Positions 47,101 to 55,338 of a DNA stretch of 64,000 nucleotides are shown one piece after another. Each line of letters begins with the position of its first letter. Position 1 is the first letter of the stretch. The translations under genes and the position numbers were made by a program. The notes under the pieces are model-generated. The model did not search any database. It was not told the origin of the DNA and saw only the letters and a program-made list of their open reading frames with translations. The stretch is from Mycolicibacterium diernhoferi (GTDB lineage: Bacteria > Actinomycetota > Actinomycetes > Mycobacteriales > Mycobacteriaceae): positions 1,922,001-1,986,000 of the forward strand of contig NZ_CP080332.1 of NCBI RefSeq assembly GCF_019456655.1, read 5' to 3'.

Positions 47101-49311
47101 CATCCGGTCGACCACGAACTGCTGGAATTCCGGGAAGACGTGGATGGGCAGCAGCTCGTAGGCCCAGGCGTCCGGATCGTCCTCTTCGGCGGCCAGCCGG
47201 TACACCCAGCGGTGGCTGTCGGGCAGCGGTCCCAGTGTCTCCAGAATTGAGACAGCGTTGTCGATCCGCTCGGCGTGCCCGTTGAGTCGGCGCTTCGCCG
47301 AACCGACGCCCTCGACGCCGCTCAGCGACTGCCCCAGCGCGGACACCGCCTTCCCCAGTTGGATCAGGGCGTACCGCAACGTCGATGCCGATTGACGTAA
47401 CACTCGGAATTCGGGGCGAGAGTTGACGATTCCGGACTGGAGGACTGCTGCATGCGCCCGACCGCCGTACTCATGGAGGTAGGTGGTGACGGCCTGGGTG
47501 AACTCGATGCCGGCCGCGCGGATCGCATCGCAGCTGCTCGCGATGCTGTCGATGGCCTCTTTGACCTCGGTACGACCGTTCGACCGCTTCCGGATGTCGC
47601 GCATCATCCGGGCACGGGGATTCAGGGAGTTGACGACGATTTCGAGGTCGATGGCGTCGACCCGGCCGGTCCACGCCGAGGTCAAGGAATCTTCGAGGGC
47701 GTGCGCCTCGTCGAAGACAACATCGGCTCGGCGGTCGGCGAAGATGTCGCCGGGTGCCTTGGCGGCGGTGACCCAGGCTGCCATCAGGGCGTGGTTGATC
47801 GACACCACGCCTGGCGTGCTGGCAAGACCCTCGCTCTGCTGGACAACCGGGCAGATCTTGGCCCAGGTGCAGCCGGCGCGGTCGCATCCCGCCGCGTTGG
47901 TCCTCAGGCGAGCACGGGTGCGCGCATACCGGGCGTCCGAACGCTTGAGGACGTCGTCGGTGACGTCATCCCAGGTGCCGGTGGGGGACTCGGCGATCGC
48001 CCGGAAGGCGACCGCCAACGCCAGACCTGAGGTCTCTTGATCGGCGACCGCGTCTTCGAGTTCCCGGGCGCAGACATAGTTGGCGACGCCCTGCAGCTGG
48101 CGGAACGGGGCTCCGAGGAGGTTCTCCTGCTGCAGCCGGGCCGCTTCGGCGCGCAACTGTCCCTGGAGCGCTTTTGTTGCAGTCGCAATGATTACGGGCT
48201 GACGGGGACGTGATGCACGGGCGAGTGCCGGCAGCATGTACGCCAACGACTTACCGGTTCCGGTGGGTGCCTCGACCGCGAGATTGCCACCTCGGTCGAA
48301 GACCTCGGCGACGGCGTGGGCCATTTCTTCCTGCGCGGGTCGTTTCCGGAGATTGCGCAGCTCGCGCAGGACCGGGAAGGTGTCCCGAGTGCCCGACCAT
48401 GCATCGGAGGCCTTAGGGCCGGCCGGGTTCAGCAGCGGGTCGGGATCCCGGTGCAGCGTGGACAACTCGGGTGGGCCGGGTAGCGATGGCAGCAGCAGCG
48501 CGAGCGGATTGCGGTGGGTTTCCAGGGTCGCGATGGCGAGTTGCCAGCTGGGTTCGGCAACGTCGACCTCGGCCAGTAGGGCGCGGATGACGGCGGCGGT
48601 TGCTGTGGCGTCCGAGTGGGCACGATGCGCCTCTTGGTTGGTGATGCCGTAGCGGAGCGTGAGGTCGGCGAGCTGCCGGTTGGGTAGCGCCACATCCACG
48701 AGGAGGGAGAGGTGCAGACTGTCGGCGCTCGGCGGGAACTGGGGGACCGACAGTCCATGACGCTTTGCGGCCTGCACCAGAAACGGCAGATCGAAGGCGA
48801 GCAGGTTGTGCCCGATCAGCAGATCGGCACTCTGCAACCGGGTGGCCAGGACATCCAGGGCATGAGACAGCGTCACGGCGTCAGCGCCGACTTGGCCGTC
48901 CGGTACCGCCACCTCGACGCTCATCAGTTGCGTACCGTCCAGCCGGGCCAAGGCAATCTCGGTGATGAAATCGGTGGCCTTGTTGAGGCCGGTGGTCTCG
49001 ATATCCAGCACCGCCACTCGGTCCAGCGGGACGCGGTCAGGCTGCGGTGAGTACCAGGGTCCGTCGGTGGGGTTGGGGTCGGTGACGGGGTGGCTCTTGT
49101 ACGCGACCGCCACGTGGAGGAGCCCGTCGTCGGTGACGGCAAAGCGGTGGGGGAACCGATCCGGCCACTGCTGGAGCCGCTCCAGGGTTTGGGCGAAACC
49201 CTCCTTGCGGAGCTGTTCTCTGAGTTCGGGTGCCGACAGCGGGCCGTGTTCGAGCAGCAGACGATGCGCCGTCTCGGCGGCCGGCGGCATGGGGCGCTCG
49301 GGCGTGCTCAT
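44101..49311 (-). CDS. DnaQ exonuclease-DinG helicase-RecQ helicase triple fusion
   Basis: 1736 residues. 1-75: winged-helix-like lead. About 98-250: DEDDh 3'-5' exonuclease (AVLDIETTG, LIGHNLLAFDLPFL, HRAHSD). About 320-1030: XPD/DinG-type helicase (APTGTGKSLAYMLPAL about 350; four Fe-S Cys near 414-487, the last three in AAGCDRAGCTWAKICPVVQ; VVFDEAHALED; CSATLT; KSYWEGFDAPGE; GFGRLIRSEND). About 1060-1610: RecQ (LPTGFGKSLCFQLPAL about 1077, DEAHCVSVWGHDFRPEF, GFTATAT, QEAGRAARAP), with a zinc site of four Cys near 1570-1597, then a C-terminal winged-helix part. All active-site motifs look intact except GRAARAP in place of RecQ GRAGRDG. A 5'-3' and a 3'-5' helicase with an exonuclease suit complete unwinding and degradation of DNA. 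Confidence 0.87.
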   Translation of the reverse strand: MSTPERPMPPAAETAHRLLLEHGPLSAPELREQLRKEGFAQTLERLQQWPDRFPHRFAVTDDGLLHVAVAYKSHPVTDPNPTDGPWYSPQPDRVPLDRVAVLDIETTGLNKATDFITEIALARLDGTQLMSVEVAVPDGQVGADAVTLSHALDVLATRLQSADLLIGHNLLAFDLPFLVQAAKRHGLSVPQFPPSADSLHLSLLVDVALPNRQLADLTLRYGITNQEAHRAHSDATATAAVIRALLAEVDVAEPSWQLAIATLETHRNPLALLLPSLPGPPELSTLHRDPDPLLNPAGPKASDAWSGTRDTFPVLRELRNLRKRPAQEEMAHAVAEVFDRGGNLAVEAPTGTGKSLAYMLPALARASRPRQPVIIATATKALQGQLRAEAARLQQENLLGAPFRQLQGVANYVCARELEDAVADQETSGLALAVAFRAIAESPTGTWDDVTDDVLKRSDARYARTRARLRTNAAGCDRAGCTWAKICPVVQQSEGLASTPGVVSINHALMAAWVTAAKAPGDIFADRRADVVFDEAHALEDSLTSAWTGRVDAIDLEIVVNSLNPRARMMRDIRKRSNGRTEVKEAIDSIASSCDAIRAAGIEFTQAVTTYLHEYGGRAHAAVLQSGIVNSRPEFRVLRQSASTLRYALIQLGKAVSALGQSLSGVEGVGSAKRRLNGHAERIDNAVSILETLGPLPDSHRWVYRLAAEEDDPDAWAYELLPIHVFPEFQQFVVDRMHSTVLCSATLTVEQRFDYLSSRLGIEIDPTAADGGFRGLRLQSPFDYAKQSKVVLTNHLPIPIPVNEREFCEEMAADQAGFLSLSGGKTLILFAARTRMEIVADGVRAKAAELAERGVELLVQGEHGRSQISHRFNSEPGTVLYGLKSYWEGFDAPGETLSYLFIEKPPYPHPDDPLVSARQRAIAERGGDPFLEYVLPMTAMQFTQGFGRLIRSENDIGAALICDRRLHSPTQAQRVLLGSLPGPAIHEAIDRDDAWTTAIEFVTGTAPDLSTAISFGRDDVSQLLENLRLLEGEDPTAKLIEAAEKLFGITDLHPKQLEVMRAIIDGQDVMAVLPTGFGKSLCFQLPALLAPQARATVVVSPLIALIKDQVNDLRGRRGIRPVQGITGTTSRVVQTDILRDTASGHVRLLYVSPERLARDPVLRGALGRQQLNRVVVDEAHCVSVWGHDFRPEFRQVPASVATFDTRPPRAGFTATATPEVETDIVGAMDMLDPAVVREPSDRPNLRFRVHRCVDERDRVRELLRFVTWSEKKPGIVYVTKRALAEEIAAMLRRAGHAARAYHAGMVPEQRDAVQEDFDSDTTRIIVATKAFGMGINKPNIAWVVHYDLPDSLDGYAQEAGRAARAPDVTGDCVLFYTRGDIARRRRLINSHESKADAQITQQLLTLLWTCPERGDSRVFDVDELADKLGIDDDEVNVHLAQLERVGALKLGLDCSARGTVDVGFREPTDEDERRLFRELFYKANRARPNVRVQIDFHQLRDERGYDPDELEQKLIDWSLDRFVTFSSSRRLRRVRLLSHLAPRDALERESTRWKQWQQRRLQAMIDYAEQASSCRRIAIGEHFGDTVADCTSRDIVTCDRCNDESPPWAALPDHMVPDPELLVNAELTVLQAVGWASAFKKGAYGEASLRAAVLGLESLGEGRPLGAGVLSCPQFGALRHVRNGEKRWNTAVEKLLAEGFIDRRTVERESTRTPYQSLVLTPRGAQTLGITVTQDD

Positions 49312-49649
49312 CAGCGGACCGGCACGGTGAGGGGTCGAAGGTGCACACCACGGGTCCGCACTGTCTTCGCCACACCGACCATCGAGCTACGCCCCCTGCA
49401 AAACAAACGTTCGCGTCAATATAGCGCGAATGCGGGAACGATACTCGACGTGTCTGACATGCTGACCTCGTGGTCCACCGGTGGCGCGGATAAAACAATC
49501 CCGCAGCCTAACGCCTCGTGCGCGGTGACGCGAGAGTTTTAGCAAACACGGATCGCGGCTTTCGCAACCTGGATACCCCGGCGCGGAACGCCGCGCTGCG
49601 CGTGACAGATCCTGCGCAAGTTGTCACATAGCCGCGCTAGCCTCACCGC
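49312..49649. promoter_or_regulatory. Divergent control region between the two helicase operons
   Basis: 338 bp with no supported gene, less GC-rich in the centre. It contains TTCGCG (49410-49415) and CGCGAA (49425-49430), a 6-bp inverted repeat around an AT-rich core (TCAATATAG). It must hold the promoters of both the giant-protein operon (left) and the PLD-helicase (right), allowing joint control. Confidence 0.45.
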
Positions 49650-52600
49650 GTGGAAACCGGACTGTATGAGTCAGTGCTTACGTCGCGCCTTCGCTCCGCG
49701 CTCTGCGCGAATACGGGCCTGCACACTGAGCTGAGCACAGTCGATGAGTCTGAACAGGCGCTGGTCCTCGCCCGCCACCTGAGTCCGCTAATCGAGCGGC
49801 AGCTGCGTGCTGCGCGGGGCGCAGAAGAGCGAGCGCGACTTACCCAGAAGATTTTGGAAGCTCTCGGCGACCCCGAGCTCCTCGACCATGTGCCGGACCA
49901 GGACGACCCGACAAAGATTCGACGCTTGGACTCCGTCACGGCTGACGCACTGGGTTCGGTTCGGCCACCGCGTCCGGCCACACCACTGTCGGATGCCGCA
50001 CTCATGACCAACGCGCGGAATGAACCGACCCTCGCTGCTGAGCTGCGCGCCGAGTTGGCCAGCGCGGACGAGGTCGACCTCCTGTGCGCCTTCGTGAAGT
50101 GGCATGGAATTCGTCTCCTGGAGCGCGAGCTCACCCAACTGCGCGAGCGCGGAGTCCCGTTGCGCGTCATCACCACGACCTACATTGGTGCTACTGACGC
50201 GAAGGCCCTAGACAGGCTGGTCGAAGAATTCGGCGCCGAGGTCCGCGTCAACTACGACACCAACATGACCCGGCTCCACGCGAAGGCGTGGCTCTTGCGG
50301 CGTAACACCGGGTTCCACACCGCCTACGTTGGCTCATCCAACCTGTCGCAGTCGGCTCTGGTGGATGGCTTGGAATGGAACGTGCGACTGTCGGCGGTCG
50401 CGACGCCACACCTGTTGGATAAGTTCCGTGCGACCTTCGATTCCTATTGGGAGAACCGCGAGTTCGAGAGGTACCGACCCGCAGAGGACGGGGCGAGGCT
50501 GCGCAACGCACTGGAAATCGCATCGGGGAAGAAGCAGCGCGACCCGTTGGCGATCACGCTGTCCGGTTTGGAGGTCACGGCCAAGCCGTACCAAGCCGAG
50601 CTGTTGGAGCAGCTCGACGCCGAACGGGCACTGCATAACCGTCACCGCAACCTCATCGTTGCGGCCACCGGCACGGGTAAGACCGTCATTGCCGCGCTGG
50701 ACTATCGCCGGCTGGCCCGCGAGGTGCACGGGCGGGACCTGAAGCTGCTGTTTGTCGCACACCGCAAGGAGATCCTGACCCAGGCACGCCGGATGTATCA
50801 GGAGGTCCTCACCGATCCCACCTTTGGCGAGTTGCTGGTCGGTGGAGACCAACCGACGCAATGGCGTCACGTCTTCGCCAGCATCCAATCGCTGACGGAT
50901 GGACGCCTTTCCACGATTGAACCCGATCATTTCGACGTCGTTGTGATCGACGAGTTCCACCATGCTGAGGCGCCGTCTTATCGCCGCCTCCTTGACCACA
51001 TCGCCCCCATGGAGCTGCTTGGACTTACCGCCACGCCCGAACGCGGTGACGGTAGCGACGTCCGCGAATTCTTCGGCGGACGCGTGGCCGCAGAGCTGCG
51101 GCTATGGGACGCGCTGGAACAAAACCTGCTGTGCCCGTTCCACTACTTCGGGGTGTACGACGGCACCGACCTCGAAAAGCTGCAATGGCGGCGCGGCGGA
51201 TATGACCTCGCCCGGCTCAGCGAGGTCTACACCGCCGACGACGCCCGTACGCGCATCGTGCTCGATCAGGTCCGGGACAAGATCGCCGATGTTGGATCGA
51301 TGCGGGCGCTCGGGTTTTGTGTCAGCGTTGAGCACGCCCGATACATGGCGGAGAAGTTCGTCGTCGCGGGAATTCCGGCGCGCGCGGTGGTGGGCCTCGA
51401 CGACAGTGCCGAGCGCCGCGAAGCGCTGGAGGCCCTGCGCAACCGCGAAATCAACGTGTTGTTCACCGTGGACCTTTTTAACGAAGGGCTGGACATTCCG
51501 GTGGTGGACACCGTTCTGTTTCTGCGGCCGACGGAGAGTGCGACGGTCTTTCTGCAGCAGTTGGGGCGCGGACTGCGGTTGGCGCCGGGCAAGTCGGTGC
51601 TGACGGCGCTGGACTTTGTAGGCCATCAGCGCAAGGAGTTCCGGTTCGATCAGCGGTTCCGAGCGCTCACTGGGTTGGGGCGGAAACAGCTGGAAAGAGA
51701 GATCAAGCACGGGTTTCCGTTCCTGCCGTCGGGCAGCCAAATCGTGCTGGATGCTGTCGCGCAGAAGTTGGTGTTGGAGAACGTGCGTCAGCAGATTTCG
51801 CCGAAGAAAGCGGCGCTGGTTTCCGAAGTTCGGGCGCACCCCAACGACCAGCTGGCCTCGTATCTAGAGGAATCCGGACGGGGGCTCGAGGACATTCTGC
51901 GCACCGACCGGTCATGGACGACGCTGTGCCGTGCTGCCGGCAAGTTGGGGGAGGAGCTCGATCCGCGGGAAGCCGAGCTCGTGAAGCGGGTCAAGGCGCT
52001 CGCGCACGTGGATGACCGACAGCGAGCGGACGCGTACCGAGCGCTGCTGGACGGTGGTGCTGTGACTGAGCAGCGATTGGCGAACATGCTGTTCTACTCG
52101 CTCTACCCGAACGGTGGGGGATTCGACACTGCGGCAGCCGGACTCGAAGCGCTCCGTGGGGAAGCGGTAGCGGCGGAGATGCGCCAGGTCGTGGACATCG
52201 CCTTCGAAGCGGCGCACCGCAGCACATATGCGCTTGGAGACCTGGTGCCGGAACTGGCCGACGTTCCGTTGGCTCTGCACGCTACGTATTCACGAGAAGA
52301 AATTCTCGCCGGCCTCGGCTGGGTGTCGGACAAGCGGACGCCCTCGACTATGCGGGAGGGGGTGGCGTGGTGCCCGGCGGCCAACGCCGACGCCTTCCTC
52401 ATCACGCTGAAAAAGTCAGACAATGACTACTCGCCGACCACGATGTACCGCGACTTCGCGCTCAGCTCAGACTTGTTCCACTGGGAGTCGCAATCGACGA
52501 CCACCTCGGCGTCACCGACCGGGCAGCGCTACATCAATCACCGTGCGAAGGGCTCGCACATCCTGCTGTTCGTGCGGGAGACGAAGACCAACGCGCTCGG

Positions 52601-52736
52601 GGCTGCGCCCTACATTTTCCTCGGGCCCGCGGACTACGTGTCGCATGAGGGAGACCGGCCGATGGCGATCACGTGGCGGCTGAAGCGGCCGATGCCGGCG
52701 GAGGTGTACCTGGGTGCGCGGGCGGCGGTGGCTTAG
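49650..52736 (+). CDS. PLD nuclease-DEAD helicase-DUF3427 protein
   Basis: 1028 residues, GTG start. Residues about 120-275 form a phospholipase-D-type nuclease domain with HAKAWLL (about 209) and GSSNLSQSAL, a HKD-like motif. About 310-690 is an SF2 helicase: LIVAATGTGKTVIAALDYRR (about 342), VVVIDEFHHAEAPSYRRLLD (DEFH box), LGLTATPERGDG, FTVDLFNEGLDIP, QQLGRGLRLAPGK. The C-terminal ~330 residues match DUF3427 (PNDQLASYLEESGRGLEDIL; ALHATYSREEILAGLGW). Such proteins are found in restriction and phage-defence clusters. It starts a rightward group with two nuclease genes, divergent from the giant helicase operon. Confidence 0.88.
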   Translation: METGLYESVLTSRLRSALCANTGLHTELSTVDESEQALVLARHLSPLIERQLRAARGAEERARLTQKILEALGDPELLDHVPDQDDPTKIRRLDSVTADALGSVRPPRPATPLSDAALMTNARNEPTLAAELRAELASADEVDLLCAFVKWHGIRLLERELTQLRERGVPLRVITTTYIGATDAKALDRLVEEFGAEVRVNYDTNMTRLHAKAWLLRRNTGFHTAYVGSSNLSQSALVDGLEWNVRLSAVATPHLLDKFRATFDSYWENREFERYRPAEDGARLRNALEIASGKKQRDPLAITLSGLEVTAKPYQAELLEQLDAERALHNRHRNLIVAATGTGKTVIAALDYRRLAREVHGRDLKLLFVAHRKEILTQARRMYQEVLTDPTFGELLVGGDQPTQWRHVFASIQSLTDGRLSTIEPDHFDVVVIDEFHHAEAPSYRRLLDHIAPMELLGLTATPERGDGSDVREFFGGRVAAELRLWDALEQNLLCPFHYFGVYDGTDLEKLQWRRGGYDLARLSEVYTADDARTRIVLDQVRDKIADVGSMRALGFCVSVEHARYMAEKFVVAGIPARAVVGLDDSAERREALEALRNREINVLFTVDLFNEGLDIPVVDTVLFLRPTESATVFLQQLGRGLRLAPGKSVLTALDFVGHQRKEFRFDQRFRALTGLGRKQLEREIKHGFPFLPSGSQIVLDAVAQKLVLENVRQQISPKKAALVSEVRAHPNDQLASYLEESGRGLEDILRTDRSWTTLCRAAGKLGEELDPREAELVKRVKALAHVDDRQRADAYRALLDGGAVTEQRLANMLFYSLYPNGGGFDTAAAGLEALRGEAVAAEMRQVVDIAFEAAHRSTYALGDLVPELADVPLALHATYSREEILAGLGWVSDKRTPSTMREGVAWCPAANADAFLITLKKSDNDYSPTTMYRDFALSSDLFHWESQSTTTSASPTGQRYINHRAKGSHILLFVRETKTNALGAAPYIFLGPADYVSHEGDRPMAITWRLKRPMPAEVYLGARAAVA

Positions 52737-52939
52737 CGAGGTGAACGGCGGGGACGCCTTCGTTGGGCACGTCTTAGTGGCCGCCGGAACGGTTCGCACG
52801 TATCAGGGTGGTGTATCTGGAACGAGGACTGCCAGCCCCTCGAACAGCCCGGCGAATGCCGGTGCCCGTGATAAGAACGTAGCGCCCAATCCTGCACGTT
52901 GGTCTCATTGTTCAGTTGTTGGATGAAGAGGATCTGCCC

Positions 52940-53686
52940 ATGGCTGCAAAACTGACGAGAGCTGACCGAATCGCTCGCTTGGTCGAGAAAACGCGTCAGC
53001 GTGTAGAGAAGACACCGGTGAGCGTTCGGCAGCTCCGCCACATGCCCAGCAGCACCTTAGGGGTACTGGTGCGGGAGGCCGGGTATGCCCGGACTTCGCA
53101 GAAGCTCCTGTTGGAACTTGCAGATCAATTGCACGCGGCGGGTGTAGGTTTCAGTCCCGAGCTGGTGGACCCAGCCAATACTCCGAAGTCGCGGATCTAT
53201 TTTTTCGATGCTGCCCGTCCCGTACGCGGACTACAGCCTACGCGCGAGTTGTTTAAGGACGAAGCTCAGCTGTCTCGATTCTTATGGCTCAATCAAGACT
53301 TTCTTGCTTACGCGGCAAAGAACCTCCGTATTCGAGACCGCGAGAAACGCATAGCACCTGGTGCGAAGATTGATCTCGTTGCCATCGACACGAAGACCCG
53401 AGAGCTCGTTGGAATAGAGCTCAAGGCAGAAGTGCCCGACCAGGGAATAGTCGCGCAAGCGGCGAAGTACATGAAGGCGCTAAAGGAGCTCGCCGAGCTG
53501 GAGGGCCGGCCTGGGGCTCGCCTGATGATTGTCACCGGTCAACCTGACGAGGAACTTGCCGAGAATGTACAAGCTCACGCGGACCGCCTCGGTGTGAAGA
53601 CCGACTGGTTTCTGTACCGGGTGCGTTTTGAACTACGCGATGTCGGCCGCGCGGGTGAGCGCGCTGGCGGCAAGGCCAAGAGATGA
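52940..53686 (+). CDS. PD-(D/E)XK (NucS-like) nuclease protein 1
   Basis: 248 residues. The N-terminal half is a helical/winged region (LVREAGYARTSQKLLLELAD) with a YFFDAARPVRGLQPT strand. The C-terminal half has the nuclease core IDLVAIDTKTRELVGIELKA followed by QGIVAQAAKYMKAL, i.e. D, E-x-K and a Gln helix as in NucS/DUF91 enzymes. ATG 52940 has GAGGA 8 nt upstream; an 8-residue extension was rejected. It lies 203 bp after the PLD-helicase on the same strand. Confidence 0.72.
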   Translation: MAAKLTRADRIARLVEKTRQRVEKTPVSVRQLRHMPSSTLGVLVREAGYARTSQKLLLELADQLHAAGVGFSPELVDPANTPKSRIYFFDAARPVRGLQPTRELFKDEAQLSRFLWLNQDFLAYAAKNLRIRDREKRIAPGAKIDLVAIDTKTRELVGIELKAEVPDQGIVAQAAKYMKALKELAELEGRPGARLMIVTGQPDEELAENVQAHADRLGVKTDWFLYRVRFELRDVGRAGERAGGKAKR

Positions 53687-53844
53687 GCATCCTCAAATGA
53701 TGAGAGCTGGTCGTGCCGTGGTTGGGATGGCTAAGTTGGGCGCTGCGTCGCCGGTGAAGTCAACGTGTGGACCGGGACGAAAGTCTGCGCGATCACGTTC
53801 CGAAGTTCGACGCCGCACGCTATGGCAACCGAAAGGACTGCACG

Positions 53845-54891
53845 ATGTTGTATGCGATTGACGGGAGCAAGTTGGTGCGACAGGAAGTCGCGACTTTCGG
53901 TGCCTTGAACCTCCGCGAGAGGTCAGACTTGCAGCGTCTGCTCCGAGAACATCCTGAGGCGCTGGATGACGATCTGATGATCATCGCTGAGGAATTCGGG
54001 GAGTGGGAGGATTCCCGCCGACGGATCGACCTCCTCGCGATCGATCGCCAGCGACGGCTGGTGGTGATCGAACTGAAGCGCACTGAAGACGGCGGGCATA
54101 TGGAGCTTCAGGCGCTTCGGTATGCAGCGATGGTCTCGGCCATGACCTTTGATGAGGTGGTCAGTGTTTACGCACGCCACCGCGGGCAAAGCGTTGATCT
54201 CGGCACTGCCCGTGACGACTTAGTCGCGTTTCTTGACGTTGAGGACGCCGACGATGAGGTCGTCATTTCATCCGAATCGCGAATTATTCTGGTGGCGGCA
54301 GATTTCGGCATTGAAATTACGACCACCGTGCTTTGGCTTAATAACTTTGACGGGCTTGATGTGCGATGCGTCCGCATGGCTCCCTACGAGCTCAACGGTC
54401 AGGTGCTTATCGATATCACGCAGGTACTGCCCTTACCTGAGACACGCGACTACCAGGTGCGGCTCCGTAAGAAAGAAATCGCCCGTGAACGCAACACTAT
54501 TGGGACGGATCGACGTGACTTTACTCGCTACCACGTCGTCGTCGACGGACAAGAGTCTGACCCGTTGAGCAAACGGCATGCGGTGCGCACCATGATCACG
54601 GAGCTGGGGAACCGCGGAGTCGCGTACGAGAAGATGGCCGCGTTGCTATTCAATCGTGCCCTCAGGTCGGTTCCTGGACAGATCACTGACGAGGAGGCTC
54701 TAGTCGATGCGCTCGCAGCGGATCATCCGACAGCGAAGCCGAGGAGCTGGTTCGTTGAGTACCCGATTATCGACGGCGACCGAACGTGGGTAGTTTTCCG
54801 AAAGTGGGATGGAACTACCTCCGTGGATGCACTTGAAACGTTGTCGAGTGCATTCCCCGATGCGGGAGTCGGGTTTCGACCAGCTACGTGA
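53845..54891 (+). CDS. PD-(D/E)XK (NucS/DUF91-like) nuclease protein 2
   Basis: 348 residues. The nuclease core is near the N-terminus: DDLMIIAEEFGEWEDSRRRI, DLLAIDRQRRLVVIELKRT, then GGHMELQALRYAAMVSAM (about residues 42-102), giving E, D, E-x-K and a Gln helix. The remaining 240 residues form an unrecognised C-terminal region ending in a small alpha/beta part (WVVFRKWDGTTSVDALETLS). An AAAGGA site 8 nt before ATG 53845 fixes the start. Codon use is visibly less GC-rich than in the chromosomal genes left of 35 kb, consistent with transfer. Confidence 0.75.
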   Translation: MLYAIDGSKLVRQEVATFGALNLRERSDLQRLLREHPEALDDDLMIIAEEFGEWEDSRRRIDLLAIDRQRRLVVIELKRTEDGGHMELQALRYAAMVSAMTFDEVVSVYARHRGQSVDLGTARDDLVAFLDVEDADDEVVISSESRIILVAADFGIEITTTVLWLNNFDGLDVRCVRMAPYELNGQVLIDITQVLPLPETRDYQVRLRKKEIARERNTIGTDRRDFTRYHVVVDGQESDPLSKRHAVRTMITELGNRGVAYEKMAALLFNRALRSVPGQITDEEALVDALAADHPTAKPRSWFVEYPIIDGDRTWVVFRKWDGTTSVDALETLSSAFPDAGVGFRPAT

Positions 54892-55022
54892 GTCGAGGAG
54901 AGTTGGGGCAGGAAGATCTGCGGGCTGAGGGCTGGGCTGGTGGCCAGGATGTACTGGGCAATCCGAGAGGTCTGGCAAGTGGAGTATCAGTTGCCGTCCG
55001 AACTGGACTTGTCTTGAACTGG

Positions 55023-55105
55023 CTAACTTGCGCTGCGTGAGGCGCCTTTGAGGGCGGCCTCGTACTCGGCTGGTAGAACGTAGCCGACGGCCTCGTGCAG
55101 GCGAT
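55023..55105 (-). pseudogene. C-terminal fragment of an IS3-type transposase
   Basis: The frame reads RLHEAVGYVLPAEYEAALKG then ASRSAS and a stop at 55023. It matches the end of the transposase at 55339-56265 (RLHEALGYVSPAEYEVALTG) but is a separate older copy. The IS21 element inserted inside it; only this end remains. Confidence 0.8.
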
Positions 55106-55338
55106 TGTCAATGGCCAAGTTGAAGTATCCGCTGGTGGCCGGATGAAAGTACCCGCCCCGTGCGGTAATCACTAGGTTGGTTTGGGGTTCTCCTTTCGGT
55201 GTTGGGCGTCCTTCATGCGGTAGGAGTCGCCGTCGGTGATGACGACGGTGGCGTGGTGCGGGAGGCGGTCCAGGATGCTGACGGCGGTGGTCTGCTCGGG
55301 TAGGAATCGTCCCTATTGAAGTACCCCAGGTTTTGTTC

